This document shows, one piece after another, positions 16,820 through 24,734 of a stretch of DNA of 34,502 nt. The stretch is from contig CAXIBC010000023.1 in NCBI GenBank assembly GCA_964022115.1, positions 1 through 34,502 of the forward strand. Direction: 5' to 3'. The notes under the pieces are model-generated. The model was not told the DNA's origin. It did not search any database and saw only the letters and a list, made by a program, of their open reading frames with translations. This DNA comes from Oleispira sp964022115. Its GTDB lineage: Bacteria; Pseudomonadota; Gammaproteobacteria; Pseudomonadales; Oceanobacteraceae. Numbering within the stretch: the first letter of the stretch is position 1; every line of letters starts with the position of its first letter. The position numbers and the translations under genes are program-made.

Positions 16820-18315
16820 TGGCTAACGAGAATCCACAGACTTCAGGGCCGGCAGAAGCCTACGCAATACCAGAGATGCGTCGAATTAAACGCATTCATT
16901 TTATTGGTATTGGGGGTGTTGGTATGTGTGGTATTGCCGAAGTATTATTGAATCAAGGTTATCAAATTAGTGGCTCTGATTTACGTCAATCTGCCGTTAC
17001 CCAGCATTTGATTAACCTGGGGGCTGAAGTGTTTCTCGGCCACCAGAGTGAGAATGTGGATAACGTCGATGTGGTGGTGGTTTCAACCGCCATTGATCCT
17101 AGTAATCCAGAAATTAAAAATGCGATGGAAAAGCGGATTCCTATCGTGCGTCGTGCGGAAATGTTGGCCGAGTTAATGCGCTTTCGTCATGGCATTGCGG
17201 TTGCGGGTACTCATGGTAAAACCACGACCACTAGTTTAGTAACGTCTATTCTAGCGCAGGCAAAACTGGATCCTACTTATGTGATTGGTGGTCGTTTAAA
17301 TAGTTCAGGTAGTAATGCACGATTAGGCGCGAGTCGTTATTTAGTCGCCGAAGCGGATGAAAGTGATGCTTCGTTTTTACACCTGCAACCGATGACATCC
17401 ATCATTACCAATATTGATGCCGATCATATGGAAACGTATGGTGGTGATTTTGGCAAGTTAAAGCAGACCTTTATCGACTTTTTACATAATTTACCATTCT
17501 ATGGCTTGGCAGTACTGTGTATAGACGACGATAATGTGCGCGAAATTTTACCGCAAGTATCTCGTCAGTTTGTCACTTATGGTTTAAGTGAAGATGCTGA
17601 TTTTAGAGCCTTTGATATTGTGCAAGAAGGTTTATTTACTAGCTTCAAAGTTAAGCGTCCTCATGGTGCGGATGATTTAACCGTACGCATGCGTATGCCA
17701 GGGGTGCATAACGTATTAAATGCGTTAGCCGCCATAGTGGTTGCTTCTGATGAAAAAGTAGATGATGAAGCGATTGTTCATGCGCTAGAGAATTTTGCTG
17801 GGGTTGGTCGACGTTTCCAAGTATGTGCCGAAGTAGAATGTACTGATACTGAAGGTAATGAAGGCAGCGTATTATTAGTTGATGATTATGGTCATCACCC
17901 ACGGGAAGTCGAAGTGACTTTAGAAGCCATTCGAAAGGGCTTTCCTGAGCGCAGATTGGTCGCGTTATTCCAGCCTCATCGCTATAGCCGTACTCGTGAC
18001 TTGTATGAGGATTTTGTGCGGGTTTTATCTGAGCCAGACGTTTTATTATTGATGGATGTCTATCCCGCGGGAGAAAAACCCATTGCGGGTGCAGAAGGTC
18101 GTGCCTTGTGCCGTAGCATTCGACAGCGCGGCGCGATAGATCCGGTTTTTATCGAGCGAGATGAAGATGTGGCTCAAGTATTGAATAAGGTATTAAAGCC
18201 AGGGGATCTTTTATTGACTCAAGGTGCAGGGGATGTGGGTAGTTTAGCCATTACATTAACCCAGCAATTACCCCATATTGTTGCCAATTGTACGGCCGTG
18301 AAGGGTGGTCAATAA
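16819..18315 (+). CDS. murC: UDP-N-acetylmuramate:L-alanine ligase MurC
   Basis: MurC adds L-Ala to UDP-MurNAc, the first peptide step. It shows the N-terminal GIGGVGMCGIAE (residues 30-41), P-loop GTHGKTTT (130-137), EADESDASF, and the C-terminal DDYGHHPREVEVTL and FQPHRYSRTRDL motifs. About 498 residues, normal for the family. It begins inside the murG stop codon (TAATG) and its stop is immediately followed by the ATG of ddl with no intervening base, so tight translational coupling is likely. Confidence 0.97.
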   Translation: MANENPQTSGPAEAYAIPEMRRIKRIHFIGIGGVGMCGIAEVLLNQGYQISGSDLRQSAVTQHLINLGAEVFLGHQSENVDNVDVVVVSTAIDPSNPEIKNAMEKRIPIVRRAEMLAELMRFRHGIAVAGTHGKTTTTSLVTSILAQAKLDPTYVIGGRLNSSGSNARLGASRYLVAEADESDASFLHLQPMTSIITNIDADHMETYGGDFGKLKQTFIDFLHNLPFYGLAVLCIDDDNVREILPQVSRQFVTYGLSEDADFRAFDIVQEGLFTSFKVKRPHGADDLTVRMRMPGVHNVLNALAAIVVASDEKVDDEAIVHALENFAGVGRRFQVCAEVECTDTEGNEGSVLLVDDYGHHPREVEVTLEAIRKGFPERRLVALFQPHRYSRTRDLYEDFVRVLSEPDVLLLMDVYPAGEKPIAGAEGRALCRSIRQRGAIDPVFIERDEDVAQVLNKVLKPGDLLLTQGAGDVGSLAITLTQQLPHIVANCTAVKGGQ

Positions 18316-19248
18316 ATGAGTTATACAATAACCGAAAGTGAGAAACTGGCTTTAGGAAAAGTCGCTGTATTAATGGGAGGCACTTCGGCCGAGCGTCCTG
18401 TTTCATTGAATAGCGGTTCTGCAGTATTAAATGCATTAATAGAAATCGGTGTGGATGCGTTTGCCATCGATATTCATGAGAATGCGGCTGAGCAATTATC
18501 CCAAGCTGAATTTGATCGTGCTTTCATCGCCTTACATGGTCGCGGTGGTGAAGATGGCACTATGCAGGGTTTATTAGAATTATTAAATAAACCTTATACT
18601 GGCAGTGGCGTTATGGCCTCGGCATTGGGTATGGATAAGTGGCGTACGAAATTGGTATGGGATGCTTGTGATGTAGCAACGCCTAAAGCCTTTGTTTTAG
18701 AACCCGACAGTGACTGGGATTCTATCATGCAAGCCTTAGGTGGTTTGGCCATGGTGAAGCCTGCACGGGAAGGCTCTAGTATTGGTATGCGCAAAGTACA
18801 TAGCAGTGAGGGGTTGGCAGATAGTTATGCTTTTGCTTCACAGCATGATGATCTAGTGATTGCTGAGCAATATATAGAAGGCCGTGAATTTACGGTGGCG
18901 ATATTAGGTGATGATGCATTACCCGCGATTCAATTGATCACAACGCACGATTTTTATGATTTTGATGCTAAATATAAGGCCAATGATACGCAGTATTTAT
19001 TACCTTCTGGTTTACCTGATTATGCCGAAGGTGAATTACAAAAGATGGCATTAAAAGCGTTCAAGTTGGTGGGGTGTCATGGCTGGGGGCGAGTTGATGC
19101 GATGCAAGATGGTGATGGCAATTTTTGGTTATTGGAAGTGAATACCAGCCCAGGCATGACGGATCATTCGTTAGTACCTATGGCGGCGAATGCAGGGGGG
19201 CTATCTTTTTCTGCGTTGGTGGTGAAAATTTTGCAACAGACACTCTAA
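18316..19248 (+). CDS. ddl: D-alanine:D-alanine ligase
   Basis: An ATP-grasp enzyme that makes D-Ala-D-Ala, the dipeptide used by MurF. Visible landmarks are VLMGGTSAERPVSLNSG near residue 17, the LHGRGGEDGTMQGLLE segment, the ATP-binding MVKPAREGSSIGM, EFTVAIL, and the Mg2+-binding WLLEVNTSPGMTDHSLVP near the C-terminus. The 310 residues fit the short DdlB form normally found inside dcw clusters. The serine of MVKPAREGSSIGM and the cluster position favour a true D-Ala-D-Ala enzyme; there is no sign of a D-lactate type. Confidence 0.95.
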   Translation: MSYTITESEKLALGKVAVLMGGTSAERPVSLNSGSAVLNALIEIGVDAFAIDIHENAAEQLSQAEFDRAFIALHGRGGEDGTMQGLLELLNKPYTGSGVMASALGMDKWRTKLVWDACDVATPKAFVLEPDSDWDSIMQALGGLAMVKPAREGSSIGMRKVHSSEGLADSYAFASQHDDLVIAEQYIEGREFTVAILGDDALPAIQLITTHDFYDFDAKYKANDTQYLLPSGLPDYAEGELQKMALKAFKLVGCHGWGRVDAMQDGDGNFWLLEVNTSPGMTDHSLVPMAANAGGLSFSALVVKILQQTL

Positions 19249-19261
19249 TTGGAATTAATCA

Positions 19262-20089
19262 ATGTTTGTTAGCTCGATGAAGGACCAGGCGAATAAAGCG
19301 AAGCGTAATAAAAATTCGCCTCAGCCCAAAAAAACTGGGCGAGCAACAGCGAATAAAGGGGCGACTCGATTAGAAAAGAAAACGCCGTTTTCTTTAAAGC
19401 GACTAGTACCTACTGTGCCATTATGGTTAGTACAAGGTGTATTTGTTATTGCGCTATTGGTCTCATCCGTTTGGGGATTACAGCAAGTGCGTTGGGGTTG
19501 GCCGGTTGAGCAAGTAGAGATTGAGGGTGAATTTCGCTATTGGCAAGCCGAGGATTTAGCAAAGCAGTTATTGTGGATAAAAGAACAGAATTTTTTCTCT
19601 CTTGATGTTCGTCAAGTGAAGTATGAGTTGGAGCAGCTGGCGTTAATAAAAAGTGTGCAAGTGAAGAAAGTTTGGCCAGAAACTTTATTAGTTAAGTTTA
19701 AAGAGGACATACCTGTTGCGGTATGGAATCAGCAAACTTTATTAAACCCAAAAGGTGAAGAGTTAATTTTACCAGTGAGTTTTGATGCTGCAGCTTTACC
19801 AAAGCTGTCTGGGCCAGAGCAGCAAACGGAACAGGTGATGCGTCAGTTTCAGCGTTTTCAATCGCGTTTATCTTCGGTAGATGCGGCCATGGTGAGTTTA
19901 TCTATGAATGCTGTGGGCAGTTGGCGGGTAGAGTTAGAAAACAGCTGGGTGATTCGCTTAGGTCGACAGCAGTTAGAGCAACGCTTAGAGCGTTTGATTG
20001 AGTTATTAAAAATACTGCCGCATGAAAAAGTAGCAGTTGTTGATCTTAGATACGGAAAAGGGGCAGCCATTAAATGGCTGCCTATTTAG
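19262..20089 (+). CDS. ftsQ: Cell division protein FtsQ
   Basis: FtsQ is a bitopic divisome protein that recruits FtsL and FtsB and helps gate FtsWI activity. A basic cytoplasmic tail of about 50 residues (KAKRNKNSPQPKKTGRATANK) is followed by a single membrane segment (about 57-75), a POTRA domain (about 82-152, VEQVEIEGEFRYWQAEDL ... IKSVQVKKVWPETLLVKF) and the beta domain (EDIPVAVWNQQTLLNPKGE). Start ATG 19262 has GGA eight bases upstream; ATG 19277 is a possible later start. The 3' end of the coding sequence forms a perfect hairpin just before the ftsA Shine-Dalgarno. Confidence 0.94.
   Translation: MFVSSMKDQANKAKRNKNSPQPKKTGRATANKGATRLEKKTPFSLKRLVPTVPLWLVQGVFVIALLVSSVWGLQQVRWGWPVEQVEIEGEFRYWQAEDLAKQLLWIKEQNFFSLDVRQVKYELEQLALIKSVQVKKVWPETLLVKFKEDIPVAVWNQQTLLNPKGEELILPVSFDAAALPKLSGPEQQTEQVMRQFQRFQSRLSSVDAAMVSLSMNAVGSWRVELENSWVIRLGRQQLEQRLERLIELLKILPHEKVAVVDLRYGKGAAIKWLPI
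20062..20082 (+). promoter_or_regulatory. Hairpin ending ftsQ, just before ftsA Shine-Dalgarno
   Basis: GGCAGCCAT (20062-20070) and ATGGCTGCC (20074-20082) form a perfect 9-base-pair stem with a TAA loop, inside the last ftsQ codons. Five bases later AGGAGATAGA (20088-20097) provides the ftsA Shine-Dalgarno. There is no T run, so it is not a classic terminator. See the similar module before ftsZ. Confidence 0.6.
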
Positions 20090-20098
20090 GAGATAGAC

Positions 20099-21334
20099 AT
20101 GAGTCAAGGGCAGCAAAAAAATATGCTGGTTGGACTGGATATTGGCACTTCCAAAGTTGTCGCAATTGTTGGCGAGATGACAGCAGAAGGCGGAATCGAA
20201 ATAGTAGGCTTGGGGTCGAATCCTAGTCGTGGTATGAAAAAAGGCGTTGTCGTGAATATTGAGTCGACAGTGCAGTCGATTCAGCGAGCGGTGGAAGAAG
20301 CTGAATTGATGGCAGGCTGTCGCATTCACTCTGTGTATGCGGGGATTGCAGGTAGTCATATTCAATCGATGAACTCTCATGGCATGGTAGCCATTAGAGA
20401 TCGTGAAGTTACTTACGGCGATATTGAGCGTGTTATCGAGGCGGCAAAAGCGGTTCAGTTGCATGGCGAAAATCGTATTCTGCACGTATTGCCACAAGAA
20501 TATTCGATTGATACTCAAGAGGGCATTAAAGAGCCTATTGGTATGTCTGGGGTTCGCTTGGAAGCCAAAGTTCATATGGTGACTGGGGCGATGAATGCCG
20601 CTCAGAATATTGAACGTTGTGTGCGCCGTTGTGGTTTAGAAACCGACGATATTATTTTAGAGCAACTGGCATCGAGTTATGCGGTATTAACAGAAGATGA
20701 AAAAGAGCTGGGTGTTTGTTTAGTCGATATCGGTGGTGGTACTACGGATATTGCTATCTTTACCGATGGGGCTATTCGTCATACTTCGGTGATCCCGATT
20801 GCCGGTGATCAGGTTACTAATGATATTGCGATGGCATTACGAACGCCAACTCAGCACGCAGAAGATATTAAAATTAAATACGCTTGCGCGTTAACGCAGT
20901 TAGCGAAAGAAGATGAAACTATTAAAGTGCCAAGTGTGGGGGATCGACCGCCACGTGATTTATCACGACAAGCTTTGGCCGAAGTAGTTGAACCTAGATA
21001 CGACGAATTATTCACGTTAATTCAGGCTGAATTACGTCGTAGTGGGTACGAAGAGTTAGTAGCTGCCGGTATCGTTTTAACCGGGGGTACTTCCAAAATG
21101 GAAGGGGTAGTCGAGTTAGCAGAAGAAATCTTTCATATGCCGGTGCGTTTAGCTAAGCCGATTGGAGTTTCAGGTTTGACAGACGTGATCAATAACCCAA
21201 TTTATGCAACCGCAGTAGGACTGCTTCAGTATGCCGCTATGCAGCAAAAAGACCCAATTAGAACGAATAGTAGAGAAGAAGCGCCGATAGACTTCTTTTC
21301 ACGTGTAAAACATTGGATTCAAAACAACTTTTAA
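20099..21334 (+). CDS. ftsA: Cell division protein FtsA
   Basis: FtsA is the actin-like ATPase that tethers FtsZ to the membrane. The nucleotide-binding motifs are present: GLDIGTSKVVAIVGE (residues 12-26), CLVDIGGGTTDIAIF and VLTGGTSKMEG. The FtsA-specific 1C domain lies between the first two (about 85-165). The C-terminus FFSRVKHWIQNNF is the amphipathic membrane-targeting helix. Length 411 is normal. AGGAGA at 20088-20093 is an ideal Shine-Dalgarno overlapping the ftsQ stop. The protein is expected to bind the conserved tail of the FtsZ encoded next. Confidence 0.97.
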   Translation: MSQGQQKNMLVGLDIGTSKVVAIVGEMTAEGGIEIVGLGSNPSRGMKKGVVVNIESTVQSIQRAVEEAELMAGCRIHSVYAGIAGSHIQSMNSHGMVAIRDREVTYGDIERVIEAAKAVQLHGENRILHVLPQEYSIDTQEGIKEPIGMSGVRLEAKVHMVTGAMNAAQNIERCVRRCGLETDDIILEQLASSYAVLTEDEKELGVCLVDIGGGTTDIAIFTDGAIRHTSVIPIAGDQVTNDIAMALRTPTQHAEDIKIKYACALTQLAKEDETIKVPSVGDRPPRDLSRQALAEVVEPRYDELFTLIQAELRRSGYEELVAAGIVLTGGTSKMEGVVELAEEIFHMPVRLAKPIGVSGLTDVINNPIYATAVGLLQYAAMQQKDPIRTNSREEAPIDFFSRVKHWIQNNF

Positions 21335-21342
21335 TATTTAAT

Positions 21343-21366
21343 AGCTATAGCGCACGGCGCTAAGCT
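21343..21366 (+). promoter_or_regulatory. Hairpin in ftsA-ftsZ gap, just before ftsZ Shine-Dalgarno
   Basis: AGCT-A-TAGCGC (21343-21353) pairs with GCGCTA-AGCT (21357-21366): ten base pairs with one bulged A and loop ACG. Six bases later AGGAGATAGA (21373-21382) forms the Shine-Dalgarno of ftsZ, identical over ten bases to that of ftsA. No T run follows. Confidence 0.6.
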
Positions 21367-21385
21367 CAGAAAAGGAGATAGAGCT

Positions 21386-22585
21386 ATGTCTCAGCAACGG
21401 GAAGGGGATATGTTCGAATTAGCAGACGATCTGCCACAAAGTGCAGTAATAAAAGTCATTGGTGTTGGTGGTGGCGGTGGTAATGCCGTTCAACACATGG
21501 TGGTTAATAACGTTGAAGGCGTAGAATTTATTTGCGCTAATACAGACTCGCAAGCTTTACGTAATGTAGAAGCGCGCTCTGTTATTCAATTAGGTGGCGC
21601 AGTAACAAAAGGTTTAGGCGCTGGGGCGAATCCTGAAATAGGACGTCAGGCGGCTATGGAAGATCGTGAACGTATTGCTGAAGCTATCAGTGGTGCGGAT
21701 ATGGTTTTTATTACCGCAGGTATGGGAGGGGGCACCGGAACGGGTGGTGCGCCAGTGGTTGCTGAAGTAGCAAAAGAATTAGGTATATTGACCGTTGCCG
21801 TGGTTACGAAACCATTCCCATTTGAAGGAAAGAAACGATCTGTTATTGCTGAGCAAGGATTGACTCAGTTAGCGGAAAGCGTTGATTCTTTGATTACTAT
21901 CCCTAATGAAAAGCTGCTGAGCGTATTAGGTAAGAATAGTAGTCTATTAGATGCCTTCAGTGCGGCTAACGATGTCTTATTAGGTGCTGTGCAAGGCATC
22001 GCTGATTTGATTATGCGCCCAGGTATGATCAACGTGGATTTCGCCGACGTACGTACTGTCATGTCTGAAATGGGTCAAGCCATGATGGGCACAGGTACAG
22101 CTTCTGGTGATAACCGTGCTCGTGAAGCGGCAGAAGCTGCAATTGGTAGCCCATTATTAGAAGATGTTGATCTGCAGGGTGCTCGTGGCATCTTGGTTAA
22201 CGTCACCGCTGGTTTGGATTTATCTCTAGGTGAGTTCACTGAAGTTGGTGAAGTTATTGAAGAATTTGCATCTGAGCACGCAACCGTTGTAGTGGGTACT
22301 GTAATTGATCCTGAACTTAGTGATGAATTAAGGGTCACAGTGGTTGCTACAGGTCTTGGTTGCAAGACTGCGGCTGAGAAACCAAAAAAAGTTGTTGATA
22401 ATACCCTTGCCCCTGAACCGGCTAGAAAGGTACCAACAACGGTTGCAGATTATGCTGAGTTAGATAAGCCTGCACACGTTCGTCAGAGAGAGGCGGCTGC
22501 TGCCGCAACTACGGCAGACGGTACGAAGGCTAAGGATATGGATTATCTAGATATCCCTGCTTTCTTACGACGCCAGGCTGATTAA
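21386..22585 (+). CDS. ftsZ: Cell division GTPase FtsZ
   Basis: FtsZ is the tubulin homologue that forms the Z ring. The tubulin signature GGGTGTG is at residues 114-120, the nucleotide loop IGVGGGGGNAV near 25-35, and the T7 synergy loop NVDFADV at 216-222. After the globular core there is a linker of about 60 residues, then the conserved tail DYLDIPAFLRRQAD that binds FtsA and ZipA. The upstream ATG (21386) has AAAGGAG eight bases away. A second in-frame ATG at 21410 (MFELADD), the usual start in relatives, has AAGGGGAT just before it, so an eight-residue shorter form is possible. Confidence 0.97.
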   Translation: MSQQREGDMFELADDLPQSAVIKVIGVGGGGGNAVQHMVVNNVEGVEFICANTDSQALRNVEARSVIQLGGAVTKGLGAGANPEIGRQAAMEDRERIAEAISGADMVFITAGMGGGTGTGGAPVVAEVAKELGILTVAVVTKPFPFEGKKRSVIAEQGLTQLAESVDSLITIPNEKLLSVLGKNSSLLDAFSAANDVLLGAVQGIADLIMRPGMINVDFADVRTVMSEMGQAMMGTGTASGDNRAREAAEAAIGSPLLEDVDLQGARGILVNVTAGLDLSLGEFTEVGEVIEEFASEHATVVVGTVIDPELSDELRVTVVATGLGCKTAAEKPKKVVDNTLAPEPARKVPTTVADYAELDKPAHVRQREAAAAATTADGTKAKDMDYLDIPAFLRRQAD

Positions 22586-22615
22586 CGAATCGTTACTGGC
22601 GTGCTCAGATATACT

Positions 22616-22624
22616 TGGTATAAT
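22616..22624 (+). promoter_or_regulatory. Extended -10 promoter for lpxC
   Basis: TGG-TATAAT at 22616-22624 is a full extended -10 element, with a perfect consensus hexamer, in the 94-base gap between ftsZ and lpxC. A poor -35 candidate, TTACTG at 22593-22598, would need a 20-base spacer. The start site should lie near 22631, about 50 bases before the lpxC ATG. There is no terminator between ftsZ and lpxC, so read-through is also likely. Confidence 0.6.
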
Positions 22625-22679
22625 GAGCCGCTATTAATAATAATTAGTTAGTTTTTTTCAACAATATCGGTAAATCGAC

Positions 22680-23591
22680 ATGATTCGTCAACGTACGCTC
22701 AAAAATACAATCCGCGCAACTGGCGTTGGTCTGCACTCAGGTGAAAAAGTTTACCTGACGCTTAAGCCTGCCCCTGTCGATCATGGTATTGTTTTCCGAC
22801 GTGTTGACTTAGAACCTATTGTTGATATTCAAGCAAAAGCGACTAATGTTGGTGAAACGACTATGTCGACGACACTCGTTCAAGACGGTGTGCGCGTTGA
22901 TACAGTTGAGCATCTATTATCTGCTATGGCGGGTTTAGGTATTGATAACGCCATTGTTGAATTGAGTGCACAAGAAGTACCTATTATGGATGGCAGTGCT
23001 GGTCCATTTGTTTTCTTGATTCAATCGGCGGGTATTGCCGAGCAGTCTAAAGCCAAGCGCTTTATTCGAATTAAGAAGAAAGTTGAAGTGCGTGAAGGTG
23101 ATAAGGTGGCTTCTTTTGTGCCTTATGATGGTTTTAAAGTTACTTTTGAAATTGATTTTGATCACCCAGCCTTTAAGCAAAGCGCTCAGCAGGCCAGTTT
23201 AGATTTTTCTTCGACTTCTTTTGTTAAAGAAGTTAGCCGCGCACGTACCTTTGGTTTTATGAAGGATATCGAGTTTTTGCGCTCTAAAAATCTAGCCTTA
23301 GGTGGTAGCGTTAATAACGCCATTGTTGTTGATGAATATCGTGTATTGAACGAAGATGGCTTACGTTACGATGATGAGTTCGTAAAACACAAAATTTTGG
23401 ATGCGGTAGGTGATCTATACCTACTGGGTCATAGTTTAATGGGTGAATTTGTTGGTTTTAAATCAGGTCATGGTTTAAATAACAAATTATTACGCGCTCT
23501 TGAACTGCAGACGGATGCTTGGGAGTTCGTCGAATTTGCCGAAGAAAATGCCCCTATTTCTTATATCAAGCCTGTAGCAGCTACCGAATAA
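22680..23591 (+). CDS. lpxC: UDP-3-O-acyl-N-acetylglucosamine deacetylase LpxC
   Basis: LpxC is the zinc hydrolase catalysing the committed step of lipid A synthesis. The metal ligands are His78 (DTVEHLLSAMAGLGIDN), His237 and Asp241 (KHKILDAVGD); Glu77 and His264 are the expected general base/acid. The 303 residues and these positions match E. coli LpxC with a one-residue shift, from memory. The start lacks a clear Shine-Dalgarno. It is the last gene of the dcw transcript, ending in two hairpins. In enterobacteria LpxC is controlled by FtsH proteolysis through its C-terminal tail; the tail here ends in PVAATE, so degradation signals may differ. Confidence 0.97.
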   Translation: MIRQRTLKNTIRATGVGLHSGEKVYLTLKPAPVDHGIVFRRVDLEPIVDIQAKATNVGETTMSTTLVQDGVRVDTVEHLLSAMAGLGIDNAIVELSAQEVPIMDGSAGPFVFLIQSAGIAEQSKAKRFIRIKKKVEVREGDKVASFVPYDGFKVTFEIDFDHPAFKQSAQQASLDFSSTSFVKEVSRARTFGFMKDIEFLRSKNLALGGSVNNAIVVDEYRVLNEDGLRYDDEFVKHKILDAVGDLYLLGHSLMGEFVGFKSGHGLNNKLLRALELQTDAWEFVEFAEENAPISYIKPVAATE

Positions 23592-23598
23592 GCTGCTT

Positions 23599-23625
23599 TA
23601 ACTTTTTGTAAAGTTAGCATTTTTG
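23599..23625 (+). terminator. Weak first hairpin after lpxC
   Basis: TAACTTT (23599-23605) and AAAGTTA (23610-23616) flank a TTGT loop, followed by GCATTTTT. The stem is short and AT-rich, so it probably only assists the stronger terminator that follows. Confidence 0.45.
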
Positions 23626-23632
23626 ATATTTA

Positions 23633-23671
23633 AAAATAAAGGCCATAGTTAATATGGCCTTTATTTTATTT
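23633..23671. terminator. Strong terminator ending the dcw cluster
   Basis: A perfect 14-base-pair stem (23633-23646 with 23654-23667, core AAAGGCCAT/ATGGCCTTT, loop AGTTAAT) is followed by a T-rich tract and can work on both strands. It lies just 20 bases before the M23 peptidase start, leaving almost no leader for that gene. Confidence 0.88.
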
Positions 23672-23690
23672 GGATAGCCATACAATACTA

Positions 23691-24617
23691 ATGAATATAA
23701 TCATAGTCGGTAAACGGCATGGACAATCGAAAACATACGCTTTAGGGCCAGTAGTGCGTTTTTTGCTACTGACATCCTTGTGTGTGTTGCCGTTTGCTAT
23801 GGGCGCGACGGGATATTTATTAGCGGCCCATCTAGCTGACAAGGGATTATTAGATCCTATTGCAGCTAAGGCGTGGGAGAAAAACCTTGATGAACAACGT
23901 CAAGAACTGCAAGAAATTCGCCAGCATGCCGATCAAGAACTCGATGGTTTAACGCTACGTTTAGCAGAGCTGCAAGCCAAACTTCTGCGTATTGATGCTC
24001 TCGGTGAGCGTTTAATTGATATTACTAAAATCAATGGCGAAGAGTTTGATTTCTCCGCTGTGCCTGCCGTTGGTGGCCCGGGTATTTTAGGAGAAAGCTA
24101 TCAAGCGCCTGAGATACAGTCTGTATTAGATAATTTAGCCTCCAAAATTGATCGCCGTGAGCAGCAATTAGAAGTGCTCGATGATCTGCTATTAGCCAAC
24201 AAAATTAAAGCCGATACTTTTGTTGCTGGCCGCCCGATTAAGCGTGGCTGGATGTCGTCCCGATATGGTAAGCGTACCGATCCTTTCAATGGGCGTTTGG
24301 CTTGGCATGCGGGGGTAGACTTTGCCGGTAAAGAAGGCTCCGATGTTATTGCGGTCGCCTCCGGTATTGTAACCTGGGCGAGTGATCGTTATGGCTATGG
24401 TAAATTGGTTGAGATTAATCATGGTAATGGTTATAAAACCCGTTATGCCCACGGTGCGGAAATCAAGGTAAAACTTGGTGATGTAGTGCGTAAGGGTGAT
24501 GTTGTTGCTGCTATGGGAAGTAGTGGTCGCTCTACCGGCCCCCATGTTCATTTTGAAGTCTACAAAAACGGTCGTACTGTTGATCCCGCCGCTTATTTGC
24601 ACCGTACTTTGCGCTAA
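23691..24617 (+). CDS. M23 (LytM-type) family metallopeptidase
   Basis: A membrane-anchored periplasmic peptidase expected to cut peptidoglycan peptides or act on division hydrolases. A membrane segment near residues 24-48 is followed by a coiled coil (about 62-100, ...QELQEIRQHADQELDGLTLRLAELQAKL) and a C-terminal M23 domain from about 185. All zinc and catalytic positions are present: His206 and Asp210 (WHAGVDF), RYAHG, and His285-x-His287 (GPHVHFEV), so it looks active. I chose ATG 23691; the longer frame from TTG 23670 begins inside the terminator. No Shine-Dalgarno is visible. The lpxC - M23 - secA order is also found in Pseudomonas. Confidence 0.9.
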   Translation: MNIIIVGKRHGQSKTYALGPVVRFLLLTSLCVLPFAMGATGYLLAAHLADKGLLDPIAAKAWEKNLDEQRQELQEIRQHADQELDGLTLRLAELQAKLLRIDALGERLIDITKINGEEFDFSAVPAVGGPGILGESYQAPEIQSVLDNLASKIDRREQQLEVLDDLLLANKIKADTFVAGRPIKRGWMSSRYGKRTDPFNGRLAWHAGVDFAGKEGSDVIAVASGIVTWASDRYGYGKLVEINHGNGYKTRYAHGAEIKVKLGDVVRKGDVVAAMGSSGRSTGPHVHFEVYKNGRTVDPAAYLHRTLR

Positions 24618-24621
24618 ATCG

Positions 24622-24649
24622 TTGTAATCTCTCTCTTTTTTGTTATAAA
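24622..24649 (+). promoter_or_regulatory. Predicted secA promoter
   Basis: TTGTAA (24622-24627), a 16-base spacer and TATAAA (24644-24649) with an upstream TG at 24641-24642 form a good extended sigma70 promoter in the 117-base gap before secA. The leader holds a hairpin AAGACC/GGTCTT (24668-24673 and 24680-24685). No SecM-like gene is present; the only short frame there is five codons (ATG 24651). Confidence 0.55.
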
Positions 24650-24734
24650 TATGGGAATGCCTTATTAAAGACCTTGCTCGGTCTTCATGGTCCTTCTCGC
24701 TATCTCTATTTTTTGGGTTTAAAAAACAATAATC

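Noticed and set aside
20006..20575. 189-codon minus-strand frame across ftsQ-ftsA
   Set aside because: Antisense to the well-supported 5' half of ftsA; His/Asn/Cys-rich with no recognisable domain.
24192..24602. 136-codon minus-strand frame inside the M23 peptidase gene
   Set aside because: Lies wholly antisense to a gene with intact zinc motifs, and its composition (Thr/Ile/Asn-rich) is that of a reverse-strand shadow.
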